Of a stretch of DNA of 64,000 bases, positions 1 through 7,525 are shown one piece after another. The stretch is from [Enterobacter] lignolyticus SCF1. Its GTDB lineage: Bacteria; Pseudomonadota; Gammaproteobacteria; Enterobacterales; Enterobacteriaceae. How positions within the stretch are numbered: position 1 is the first letter of the stretch; each line of letters starts with the position of its first letter. The DNA lies in the NCBI RefSeq assembly GCF_000164865.1, contig NC_014618.1, positions 1,798,001 to 1,862,000 on the forward strand, in the 5' to 3' direction. Under the pieces are notes generated by a model. The model searched no databases. It was not told the DNA's origin and worked only from the letters and a program-made list of their open reading frames with translations. A program made the position numbers and the translations under genes.

Positions 1-224
1 TCTGGCTGGCGTTGCCGAAAGCCGAAGTGCCGAACATCAAAGCTAAATATGTCCTCGACGCGAAAGAGCTTGATGCTCCCATCGCCGCGCATCAGCGCGT
101 GGGCGAAATCCAGCTGTACGATCGCGATAAGGTGGTCGCCCACTGGCCGCTGGTGACGCTGGAAAGCGTCAATAAAGGCGGCATTTTCTCCCGCTTTAGC
201 GACTGGCTGCACCACAGCGCCTGA
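1..224 (+). CDS. dacD: D-alanyl-D-alanine carboxypeptidase DacD (PBP6b), C-terminal end
   Basis: Only the last 74 or so codons are present; the reading frame is open to the left edge and stops with TGA at 222-224. The piece matches from memory the C-terminal beta domain and tail of enterobacterial DacD (KAEVPNIKAKY, VAHWPLVTLESVNKGG) and ends in a short amphipathic stretch (FSRFSDWLHHSA) of the kind that tethers low-molecular-mass penicillin-binding proteins to the outer face of the inner membrane. The enzyme trims the terminal D-alanine from peptidoglycan pentapeptides in the periplasm. Catalytic motifs are outside the window. The following gene is sbmC, as in E. coli. Confidence 0.88.
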   Translation, partial: WLALPKAEVPNIKAKYVLDAKELDAPIAAHQRVGEIQLYDRDKVVAHWPLVTLESVNKGGIFSRFSDWLHHSA

Positions 225-226
225 CG

Positions 227-251
227 AAACGCCCCTTTTTTTGGGGCGTTT
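227..251 (+). terminator. Rho-independent terminator after dacD
   Basis: Stem AAACGCCCC / GGGGCGTTT around a T-rich loop directly after the dacD stop codon. The right arm runs into a pyrimidine-rich stretch. It separates dacD from the SOS-type promoter region of sbmC. Confidence 0.75.
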
Positions 252-310
252 CCCTTTTCCGTTCTGTGAAATACCGCACATACTACATTGACATGGCTTT
301 GCTACATTTC

Positions 311-330
311 ATATGTATATTTATACAGTA
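311..330 (+). promoter_or_regulatory. LexA-like box upstream of sbmC
   Basis: The 20 bases match the consensus TACTGTATATATATACAGTA at 16 positions. The right half keeps ACAG perfectly; the left half reads ATGT instead of CTGT; the spacing of 8 between half sites is correct. It lies 21 bases before the sbmC start codon. E. coli sbmC is a known SOS gene, so control by LexA is expected. Confidence 0.6.
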
Positions 331-351
331 ATCTTCACATGCGGAGGCTTT

Positions 352-825
352 ATGGAATACAGCATCAGACAGGAACAACAGCGTGTCGTGGCCGGTTTTC
401 ACATGGTTGGCCCATGGGAACAGACGGTAAAACAAGGTTTTGAACAGCTAATGATGTGGGTTGACGGCCGGGACATTCCGGCGAAAGAGTGGCTGGCGGT
501 CTATTACGATAACCCCGACGAGGTGCCGGCGGAAAAACTGCGCTGCGACACGGTGGTGACCGTAGAACCCGGTTTTCAGATCCCGGCCAACAGCGAGGGC
601 GTGATGCTGACGCAGGTGTCCGGCGGCGAGTATGCGGTCGCCAGCGCGCGGGTCGTGAATCATGATTTCGCCACCCCATGGTACCAGTTCTTCGGCAGCG
701 TGCTTGCGGATACGGCCTGGGAGATGGCGGCAAAACCGTGCTTTGAGCGCTATCTGAATGACGGTAATCAGGACGGCTACTGGGATATCGAAATGTATAT
801 CGCGGTGTCCCGTCGGGCGGGGTAA
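352..825 (+). CDS. sbmC: DNA gyrase inhibitor SbmC (GyrI)
   Basis: A 157-residue GyrI-like protein, the same length as E. coli SbmC, with the family stretches AGFHMVGPWEQTV, FEQLMMWVD, YYDNPDE, LRCDTVVTV and DGYWDIEMYIAV. SbmC binds DNA gyrase in the cytoplasm and protects the cell against gyrase poisons such as microcin B17. The ATG at 352 follows a GCGGAGG ribosome site and gives the family N-terminus; an upstream ATG at 313 overlaps the LexA-like box and is rejected. The gene stands alone after dacD, with yeeA next. Confidence 0.93.
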   Translation: MEYSIRQEQQRVVAGFHMVGPWEQTVKQGFEQLMMWVDGRDIPAKEWLAVYYDNPDEVPAEKLRCDTVVTVEPGFQIPANSEGVMLTQVSGGEYAVASARVVNHDFATPWYQFFGSVLADTAWEMAAKPCFERYLNDGNQDGYWDIEMYIAVSRRAG

Positions 826-925
826 CGCCAATAGCCATTGGTATTTAATGGTTATTTACACTCACGTGATCCGTGTAGCAGAAAAACGGATACAATTGTG
901 CTTTTAGTCCGGCCGGAGAGTGGGT

Positions 926-1984
926 GTGCGCGCCGATAAATCACTCAGTCCTTTTGAAATTCGCTTGTATCGCCACTACCGTGTGGTTCACGGGGTGCGC
1001 ATTGCGCTGGCGTTCGTTCTGACATTTTTACTGATTCGCCTGCTTGATGTTCCGGAAGGGACGTGGCCCCTGATCACGATTGTCGTGATCATGGGGCCTA
1101 TTTCGTTCTGGGGCAACGTGGTGCCGCGCGCCTTCGAGCGTATCGGCGGGACGATCCTCGGCTCCGCGCTCGGGCTGGTGGCGCTAAAACTCGAACTGAT
1201 TTCCCTGCCGCTGATGATCGTCTGGTGCGCCGTGGCGATGTTTCTCTGCGGCTGGCTGGCGCTCGGCAAAAAGCCCTATCAGGCGCTGCTGATCGGCATT
1301 ACTCTGGCGGTGGTGGTGGGGGCGCCAGCGGGGGATATGCACACCGCGCTGTGGCGCTCCGGCGACGTGATTTTCGGTTCGCTGCTGGCGATGCTGTTTA
1401 CCGGCATCTGGCCGCAGCGCGCGTTTCTGCACTGGCGCATCCAGATGGCGAGCTACGTCACTGAACTGAACCGCCTGTACCAGGCGGGCTTTTCGCCCAA
1501 CCTGCTTGAGCGCCCGCGCCTGGAGCGATATATCCAGAAAGCCCTCAATGACGTGGTGAAAATGCGCGGGTTTATCACCCCGGCCAGCAAAGAGACGCAC
1601 ATCCAGAAGGCAATTTTCGAGGGAATTCAAACCGTCAGCCGCAACCTGGTCTGTATGCTGGAGCTGCAAATCAACGCCTACTGGGCGTCGCGCGGCAGCC
1701 ACTACGTGATGCTCAACGCCCAGACGCTGCGCGATATGCAGCAGATGACCCAGCAGACGCTGCTGACCATCGCCCATGCGCTGTATGAAGGCAACCCGCA
1801 GCCGATTCTGGCGAACAATGAAAAGCTCAATGAGATTGTCGCCGAGCTGCGCCAGCTGGTGGGGGAGTATCAGGGAGATAATCTGTCCGAGACGCCGATC
1901 CACGGCTACGTATGGCTAAGTATGGAGCTGGCGCGGCAGCTGGAGCTGCTGTCGCATCTGATTTGCCGGGCGTTGCGCAAATAA
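926..1984 (+). CDS. yeeA: Inner membrane protein YeeA (FUSC-like)
   Basis: A 352-residue membrane protein collinear with E. coli YeeA (RADKSLSPFEIR, GPISFWGNVVPRAFERIGGT, WLALGKKPYQ, RSGDVIFGSLLAMLFTGIWPQRAF). About six hydrophobic segments fill the first 165 residues; the rest is a soluble helical domain. This is the layout of the FUSC/aromatic acid exporter group, but no substrate is established. The GTG at 926 is preferred over the in-frame GTG at 920 because GGAG at 915-918 is then 7 bases away and the product begins as the E. coli protein does. Confidence 0.88.
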   Translation: MRADKSLSPFEIRLYRHYRVVHGVRIALAFVLTFLLIRLLDVPEGTWPLITIVVIMGPISFWGNVVPRAFERIGGTILGSALGLVALKLELISLPLMIVWCAVAMFLCGWLALGKKPYQALLIGITLAVVVGAPAGDMHTALWRSGDVIFGSLLAMLFTGIWPQRAFLHWRIQMASYVTELNRLYQAGFSPNLLERPRLERYIQKALNDVVKMRGFITPASKETHIQKAIFEGIQTVSRNLVCMLELQINAYWASRGSHYVMLNAQTLRDMQQMTQQTLLTIAHALYEGNPQPILANNEKLNEIVAELRQLVGEYQGDNLSETPIHGYVWLSMELARQLELLSHLICRALRK

Positions 1985-2148
1985 CGCTCATATGGCTGCG
2001 GTTTACCGTCTGCTTGTTTCGATTCAGCTGTATTTAGGGTTATGATAAACCCAAAGCAAAAACCATTGTCATCAGCCGCCGCGAACAGTTATGTTTACCC
2101 TACGCGATGGCTTTACGAATCCGAATCTCAATCATTAGGGGTGTAAAA

Positions 2149-2472
2149 ATGGAAACAACCAAACCTTCGTTCCAGGACGTACTGGAGTTTGTTCGTCTGT
2201 TCCGCCGTAAGAACAAGCTGCAGCGTGAAATTCAGGACGTTGAGAAAAAGATCCGTGACAACCAGAAACGTGTTCTGCTGCTCGACAACCTGAGTGACTA
2301 CATCAAGCCTGGGATGAGCGTTGAGGCGATCCAGGGCATCATCGTCAGCATGAAGACCGACTATGAAGACCGCGTTGATGACTACATCATCAAAAACGCT
2401 GAGCTGTCCAAAGAGCGTCGCGACATCTCCAAAAAGCTGAAAGTGATGGGCGAGCAGAAAACCGCTGAGTAA
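2149..2472 (+). CDS. tmaR: PTS polar-localisation protein TmaR (YeeX)
   Basis: A 107-residue, highly charged, coiled-coil protein almost identical to E. coli YeeX/TmaR (PSFQDVLEFVRLFRRKNKLQ, LSDYIKPGMSVEAIQGI). In E. coli TmaR clusters at the poles and recruits and controls enzyme I of the sugar phosphotransferase system. The ATG at 2149 follows AGGGGTG and matches the known start; the frame is open further upstream to 2107 but that extension has no family support. A strong terminator follows. Confidence 0.92.
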   Translation: METTKPSFQDVLEFVRLFRRKNKLQREIQDVEKKIRDNQKRVLLLDNLSDYIKPGMSVEAIQGIIVSMKTDYEDRVDDYIIKNAELSKERRDISKKLKVMGEQKTAE

Positions 2473-2492
2473 TTACCTGTCCCTTCAGTAAG

Positions 2493-2527
2493 ACGGTGAA
2501 AGCCTGGCGCTTTCACCGTTTTTTTTG
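2493..2527 (+). terminator. Rho-independent terminator after tmaR
   Basis: Stem ACGGTGAAAGC / GCTTTCACCGT followed by a run of eight T. It lies between tmaR and the end of the oppositely oriented 2-hydroxycarboxylate transporter gene. Confidence 0.85.
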
Positions 2528-2540
2528 CCTGCACGCGGGC

Positions 2541-3875
2541 TTAAACCACCCAGCCCAGCAGCAGCGTGGCGGCGATCACCGTCGAGGCGCCGCCGATGCG
2601 CGTGGCGATCTGCGCGAACGGCATCAGCGACATCCGGTTGGACGCCGACAGGATGGCGACATCGCCCGTTCCGCCGAGACCGCTATGGCAGCAGGTGACG
2701 ATAGCTGCCTCTACCGGGTACATATTGAGCCGTGAAGCAATGAAAAAGCCGCTCAGCGTCATGGCGATCACCACCGACCCGCAGACCACCACATAGCCGA
2801 CGGAAAATACCGCCACCACGCTCTCCAGCGGTACATACAGCATGCCAAGGCCAATCATCAGCGGCCACACCAGCGCGGCTGATACAAACTTGTAGCAGCT
2901 GTGCGCGCCCATCTCCATCGACGACGGGATCACTTTGGCGTATTTACAAAATACCGCCGCGAGGATCATCAGTACCGGACCGGGAATATGCACCAGCTTT
3001 TCGAACAGGCCGCCGACGATGAAGAAGGCGCAAATCATCAGTAAACCGGCGCCCATCAGCTGGAAATCGGTCTGCTGCACGCTCTGAGTCTGGGTAAATA
3101 CGCTGTTGTCTTCGCGGCTGCGAATCAGCATCCCGTTGCCGGAAAGCGACGGACGGCGGCTTCCCATACGCGCCAGCACCCCGGCGCAGATGATGGCGAA
3201 AATGTTGCCAACGACGGCGGCAGGCGCCAGCTGGGCGACGTAGACGTCCGGGGTTTGTCCAAGGATAGCGGAGTAGGCCAGAGAGAGCGGTAAAATGCCT
3301 TCGCCGATACCGCCGCCGATAATCGGCACAATGATGAAGAAAAAGGTGTGATAAATACTGTAGCCGAACAGGGAGCCCACCAGCAGGCCGCTGAGGATAG
3401 CCGCCCCGGTGCCGACGACTAACGGTACAAACATACGTATCATCCCCTGAATAAGGATAGTCCGGTTCATGCCCAGAATACTGCCGACCACCAGGCAGGC
3501 AATCACGAAATAGAGCAGATTCGCTTCTTTCATCAGCAGGTGGACGGTCGCCATGGTATGCGCCTGGAACACGTCAAAATAGACCAGTACCGACGGCACC
3601 ATCAGACAGAGGATCGCCGGGCCGCCAATCTCTCTCAGCACGGGGATCATGCGGCCAATTTTCGCCAGCGCAAAGCCTAAGGTCATGATGACCGCGAGGC
3701 CGCCTATCATATTCTTCGGCAGTAAACCTGCCGCGCCGGAGGCGGCAACGATAGCGGCGATGGTAATAAACAGCGCCAGCGGTACGGAACCGACTTCAAT
3801 ATTACCCAAAAGTCTCAGCGGTTGTCCGCCGGGAGCAGATTTCTCAACGGTATGATGTAGTGAATTATTTTCCAT
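2541..3875 (-). CDS. 2-hydroxycarboxylate:Na+ symporter (CitS/CimH/MaeN family)
   Basis: A 444-residue polytopic protein of the 2-HCT family, close to the length of Klebsiella CitS. Both re-entrant-loop signatures are visible: GGGIGEG at about residue 190 and SGLGGTGDVAIL at about 395, followed by the conserved ATRIGG arginine region. Family members import citrate and/or malate with sodium. The neighbours (AEC permease, malic enzyme, fumarase, DcuSR) favour malate or citrate/malate, but the substrate cannot be read from the sequence. Transcribed away from the AEC/malic enzyme operon. Confidence 0.88.
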   Translation of the reverse strand: MENNSLHHTVEKSAPGGQPLRLLGNIEVGSVPLALFITIAAIVAASGAAGLLPKNMIGGLAVIMTLGFALAKIGRMIPVLREIGGPAILCLMVPSVLVYFDVFQAHTMATVHLLMKEANLLYFVIACLVVGSILGMNRTILIQGMIRMFVPLVVGTGAAILSGLLVGSLFGYSIYHTFFFIIVPIIGGGIGEGILPLSLAYSAILGQTPDVYVAQLAPAAVVGNIFAIICAGVLARMGSRRPSLSGNGMLIRSREDNSVFTQTQSVQQTDFQLMGAGLLMICAFFIVGGLFEKLVHIPGPVLMILAAVFCKYAKVIPSSMEMGAHSCYKFVSAALVWPLMIGLGMLYVPLESVVAVFSVGYVVVCGSVVIAMTLSGFFIASRLNMYPVEAAIVTCCHSGLGGTGDVAILSASNRMSLMPFAQIATRIGGASTVIAATLLLGWVV

Positions 3876-4263
3876 TTATGTTACCTGATTATATTAATAA
3901 AAACGTAGGGAATAACTAAAAATAAAGCGATATAAAATAAGAACAAAGTTGTCAGAGATGAACCATGCAAAGGCAGCGTGGAAAAACTAACACAGGCGAT
4001 TATCATTAAAAAGGTCTGTTAATTTTCTTTGTGCCGATTTTGTGACCACTGCGTAATGTTCTATTTAAATAACTTAATTCTTTATTTTGTAATTAAAGTT
4101 ATTGAAAGGGCGGGTGTCGATATTTGTAAGTAAAGTAGCTGCAGTGAAAGTATTTAAACAGGGATAAATGTGAGTTTAGTCACCACAAGGTTTGTGGGTG
4201 ATCGTTAAATTAGCCACCGACACAATGCTATATCCCTGTCTTATTATACTGTCAGGAGTTTTC
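3876..4263. promoter_or_regulatory. AT-rich divergent promoter region
   Basis: A 388-base AT-rich spacer between the divergent 2-HCT transporter and the AEC permease. It should hold promoters for both units. I see AT-rich direct motifs of the kind bound by DcuR/CitB-type regulators but no site I can call with confidence, and no gene. Confidence 0.45.
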
Positions 4264-5208
4264 ATGCCCTCATTACTATTACAATCTCTGTTTCCTTTAG
4301 TCTTTATTATGTTACTTGGATGGTTAAGCGGAAAATTAGGTTACACACGTCGTGAGGATGCCTCGGTCTTAGCCACCGTGGTGATCCGCTTTGCGCTGCC
4401 GTTTCATCTGTTTATCGGCGCGTTGAATACTAACCCGGATAAAATCAAAAACTTTTCGTTTATGGCCGTGCTGGTGATAGGGCTGATGGGCTCTTATTTC
4501 CTGACGCTGCTTATTTCACGCTACGTGTTCCGCCATGACATTAAAACCAGCGCGGTACAGTCGCTGGTATGCGCCTTCCCGGATATGGCCTACTTTGGCG
4601 CGCCGGTGCTGGCGGTGCTGATTGGTCCTGAAGGTTTTCTCGGGGTGCTGATCGGCAACTTAGTCACCAGCGTGTTCATGATTCCGCTGACTATCATCCT
4701 GATTCGTATGGGAGATAAGTCAGGAGGCGCCCACGACGATCTGCATCCCGCCAGGCTGGTCATGCAAAATCTGCTGAAAGCCGTCAGAAATCCGATTGTC
4801 TGGATCCCCATTTCCGGCGTGCTGTTAAGCCTCGCGGGCGTACAGCTGCCGCATCTGCTGAGCTCGCCTATCGAGATGGTCGGGAAGGTCGCGGGCGGTC
4901 TCTCGCTGTTCGCCCTGGGTTTGCTGTTCTACGGCGAGCGCCCGACGCTCAATGTGCAGACCTTTACCAATATCAGCATTAAGAATTTGATTCAGCCAGG
5001 GCTGATGGCGGCCGCCGGCCTGGCGTTTGGTTTAAGTCATACCTTAATGCAGCAGGTGATTATTATCGGCGCGACGCCTTCGGCGATTGCCGCAGGTATG
5101 TTTGCGTTACGTAGCGATACCTATATTGAAAGCGCTTCGTCCTCCATTTTAATCGGCACTGCGCTTGGCGTGGTGACTGAAGGCTTAATGATTTATTTGG
5201 TTTCATAA
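4264..5208 (+). CDS. AEC-family permease, probably for malate or another organic anion
   Basis: A 314-residue protein with about ten hydrophobic segments split into two halves, as in the auxin efflux carrier family that includes MleP and MdcF. It is the first gene of a unit with a malic enzyme 21 bases downstream, an arrangement typical of malate utilisation operons. The ATG at 4264 follows AGGAG and gives the usual family N-terminus (MPSLLLQSLFPLVFIMLLGW); the frame upstream to 4192 is not needed. Confidence 0.82.
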   Translation: MPSLLLQSLFPLVFIMLLGWLSGKLGYTRREDASVLATVVIRFALPFHLFIGALNTNPDKIKNFSFMAVLVIGLMGSYFLTLLISRYVFRHDIKTSAVQSLVCAFPDMAYFGAPVLAVLIGPEGFLGVLIGNLVTSVFMIPLTIILIRMGDKSGGAHDDLHPARLVMQNLLKAVRNPIVWIPISGVLLSLAGVQLPHLLSSPIEMVGKVAGGLSLFALGLLFYGERPTLNVQTFTNISIKNLIQPGLMAAAGLAFGLSHTLMQQVIIIGATPSAIAAGMFALRSDTYIESASSSILIGTALGVVTEGLMIYLVS

Positions 5209-5229
5209 GAGATCTGTTCAGGAGTATGT

Positions 5230-6915
5230 ATGTTAATTAAGGAAACGCTGTATACACCATACAGTGGCGCTGTATTATTAGAAAACCCGCTGTTAAATAA
5301 AGGTCTGGCGTTTACGGAAAGCGAACGTCTGGCGTTTAATCTTAACGGCCTGCTGCCGCATAACGTTGAGACGATTCAGGAACAGACCGACAGGGCGTGG
5401 GAGCAATTTTGCCAGTTTAAGCGTGACATCTCGCGGCATATCTATTTGCGGAATATTCAGGATACCAACGAGACGCTGTTCTATAACCTGCTGCGCACGC
5501 ATATGAAAGACACGTTGCCGATCATCTATACGCCGACGGTCGGCGAGGCCTGCGAGCATTTTTCCGAGATATACCGTCGCGCCAGAGGATTATTTATCTC
5601 CTGGCCTAACCGCCATCATATTGATGAAATGCTGCAAAGCTTCTCCCGCCACGATATCCGCGTGATCGTCGTTACCGACGGCGAGCGTATTCTCGGGCTC
5701 GGCGACCAGGGCGTGGGCGGAATGGGTATCCCCATCGGCAAGCTGTCGCTGTACACCGCCTGCGGAGGGATCCATCCGGCGTCCACGCTGCCGATTATGC
5801 TGGACGTGGGAACCAACAATACGAAGCACCTTGAGGACCCGCTGTACATGGGGTGGCGCCACCCGAGGATCAGCGACGAGCAGTATCTTGAGTTTATGGA
5901 CATGTTCGTGGAGGCGGTGCAGAGCCGCTGGCCGGACGTTCTGCTGCAGTTTGAAGATTTTGCGCAAAAGAACGCCACTCGCCTGCTGAACCGCTACCGG
6001 AATGCGCTGTGCTGCTTTAACGATGACATTCAGGGGACCGCCGCCGTTACCGCCGGAACCCTGCTCGCCGCCGCGAAAACCGCGGGAACGCGCATCCGCG
6101 ATCAGCGCGTGGTGTTCCTCGGCGGCGGCTCGGCGGGCTGCGGCATTGCCGAGAAAATCATCACCCTGATGGTGGATGACGGCCTGACCGAAAGCGAAGC
6201 CCGCAGCCGCGTGTTCATGGTCGACCGCTTTGGTCTGCTGACGGACGAAATGCCGAATCTGCTCGATTTCCAGCAGAACCTGGTGACCGCCCGGGACAAC
6301 ATTCGCCACTGGGACGTAGACGCCGCCAACCTCTCGCTGCTGGACGTGGTGCGTAACGCCCATCCTACGGTCATGATCGGCGTCTCCGGGCAGCCTGGGC
6401 TGTTCAGTGAGGCGGTGATTAAAGAGATGCACCGCCACTGCCCGCGGCCGATCGTGATGCCGCTGTCTAACCCCACATCCCGGGCGGAGGCGCAGCCGCA
6501 GGATGTGATTGAGTGGACGCAAGGGGCGGCGCTGGTCGCGACGGGAAGCCCGTTTGCGCCGGTCTTTTATCAGGGACAGGAGTACGAAATCGCGCAGTGC
6601 AATAACGCCTATGTGTTCCCGGGGCTCGGGCTTGGCGTACTGGCGGGAAGGGCTTCCCGGGTGACGGAGAACATGCTGATGGCGGCCAGCAAAACGCTTG
6701 CCGCGCACTCGCCGCTGGCCACCACCGAAAAAGGCGGGCTGCTGCCCCCGGTTGATGCGATTGAACCGCTCTCCCGGGCAATCGCCTTTGAGGTGGCCCG
6801 CACCGCCCAGCAGGACGGCGTTGCACCGGTGATGAGCAAGGAAGAGCTGCTCATCAGCATCGAGAAAACGTACTGGAAAGCCAGCTACACCGCGTATAAG
6901 CGGGCGCCGCTGTAA
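5230..6915 (+). CDS. NAD-dependent malic enzyme (MaeA family)
   Basis: A 561-residue malic enzyme collinear with E. coli MaeA: LYTPYSGAVLLENPLLNKG, RNIQDTNETLFY, IYTPTVGEAC, VVTDGERILGLGDQGVGGMGIPIGK, LLQFEDFAQKNA, CFNDDIQGTAAVTAG (metal site) and the nucleotide motif GGGSAGCGIA. It should oxidatively decarboxylate malate to pyruvate with NAD+ in the cytoplasm; malolactic enzymes share the fold, so that alternative is not excluded. It follows the permease gene closely with its own AGGAG, so uptake and decarboxylation are coupled. The operon terminator downstream is split by an insertion. Confidence 0.9.
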   Translation: MLIKETLYTPYSGAVLLENPLLNKGLAFTESERLAFNLNGLLPHNVETIQEQTDRAWEQFCQFKRDISRHIYLRNIQDTNETLFYNLLRTHMKDTLPIIYTPTVGEACEHFSEIYRRARGLFISWPNRHHIDEMLQSFSRHDIRVIVVTDGERILGLGDQGVGGMGIPIGKLSLYTACGGIHPASTLPIMLDVGTNNTKHLEDPLYMGWRHPRISDEQYLEFMDMFVEAVQSRWPDVLLQFEDFAQKNATRLLNRYRNALCCFNDDIQGTAAVTAGTLLAAAKTAGTRIRDQRVVFLGGGSAGCGIAEKIITLMVDDGLTESEARSRVFMVDRFGLLTDEMPNLLDFQQNLVTARDNIRHWDVDAANLSLLDVVRNAHPTVMIGVSGQPGLFSEAVIKEMHRHCPRPIVMPLSNPTSRAEAQPQDVIEWTQGAALVATGSPFAPVFYQGQEYEIAQCNNAYVFPGLGLGVLAGRASRVTENMLMAASKTLAAHSPLATTEKGGLLPPVDAIEPLSRAIAFEVARTAQQDGVAPVMSKEELLISIEKTYWKASYTAYKRAPL

Positions 6916-6927
6916 TATTCAGGCGAT

Positions 6928-7476
6928 AAAAAAACCGCTTCCATGATAGAAGTAATGCTTGTCAGTTAAGCACTGCAGGTTGTTCCGTTCACCTGATGAC
7001 CTGCAGACGCTGAGACTTCACATCCTGTGAACGGGACAAGGGGGCCACCACGGCCCCCTTGTCAATCCCCGTGGCCCCGCGGCGAAATCGGTGCTTCGCA
7101 CTACGCTCACCTCCCGACCGTCTGCCTGCGGTCGGCTCCATTCGACATCCTGTCTCATGTCGCCTCTGGCCGCCTTCCCTGGCGTCCAGACCTTGTCATC
7201 CGGTCTCCGGTTCGCCGATTTCAGCGGGGACTCAACACCCGTGCCCCATGCAGGCGGAGAAGAAGCCGGAGGGAACGGGAGCCGGGATTGTAAAGGGCGT
7301 GGCGGTGAACGCCCTTTACACGTTCACCGCAGTGAAACCGACAGGAAGCAGAGGAGGTTCAGTGAACAGAACGATTCCACTGCGTTTTCATACGGGCTTT
7401 TAAAGTAAAATAATGAATAAAAATTCATTATTTTGCTTAACTGATCGGCATTATTCCATGATGGAAGCGGTTTTTT
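6928..7476. terminator. Bidirectional terminator split by an insertion
   Basis: The left arm AAAAAACCGCTTCC (ending 6942) and right arm GGAAGCGGTTTTTT (7463-7476) are perfect complements. Joined, with loop ATGAT, they would make a 14-bp bidirectional terminator serving the malic enzyme gene and the facing fumarase gene. About 500 bases now sit in the loop, with CCATGAT repeated at both junctions (6941-6947 and 7456-7462). Confidence 0.75.
6948..7455. mobile_element. MITE-like non-autonomous element, about 508 bp
   Basis: Ends form an imperfect inverted repeat: left GAAGTAATGCTTGTCAGTTAAGCA and the complement of the right end agree at 19 of 24 positions. The flanking CCATGAT repeat looks like a target duplication. 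The interior is GC-rich, contains strong local palindromes (GGGGGCCACCACGGCCCCC; GGGCGTGGCGGTGAACGCCC region) and has no transposase; short open frames inside (7027-7408) lack family features. The end sequence resembles transposon ends but I cannot name the parent element. Confidence 0.6.
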
Positions 7477-7494
7477 GTTTTGGCGGATAACGCT

Positions 7495-7517
7495 GCCCGG
7501 CGATTCGTTCGCCGGGC
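7495..7517 (-). terminator. Stem-loop just after fumA
   Basis: GCCCGGCGA / TCGCCGGGC stem in the 50 bases after the fumA stop codon, read on the minus strand. No T run follows directly; it may stabilise the mRNA 3' end, with the split terminator beyond it as the real stop. Confidence 0.4.
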
Positions 7518-7525
7518 GAAAGGAA

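Noticed and set aside
5590..6708. 372-codon open frame opposite the malic enzyme gene
   Set aside because: Antisense shadow; no ribosome site or family similarity seen.
7027..7408. Overlapping short frames of 88 to 114 codons inside the terminator-loop insertion
   Set aside because: Three overlapping frames with Arg/Pro/Ser-rich content, no ribosome sites and no transposase motifs; more likely structured non-coding DNA.
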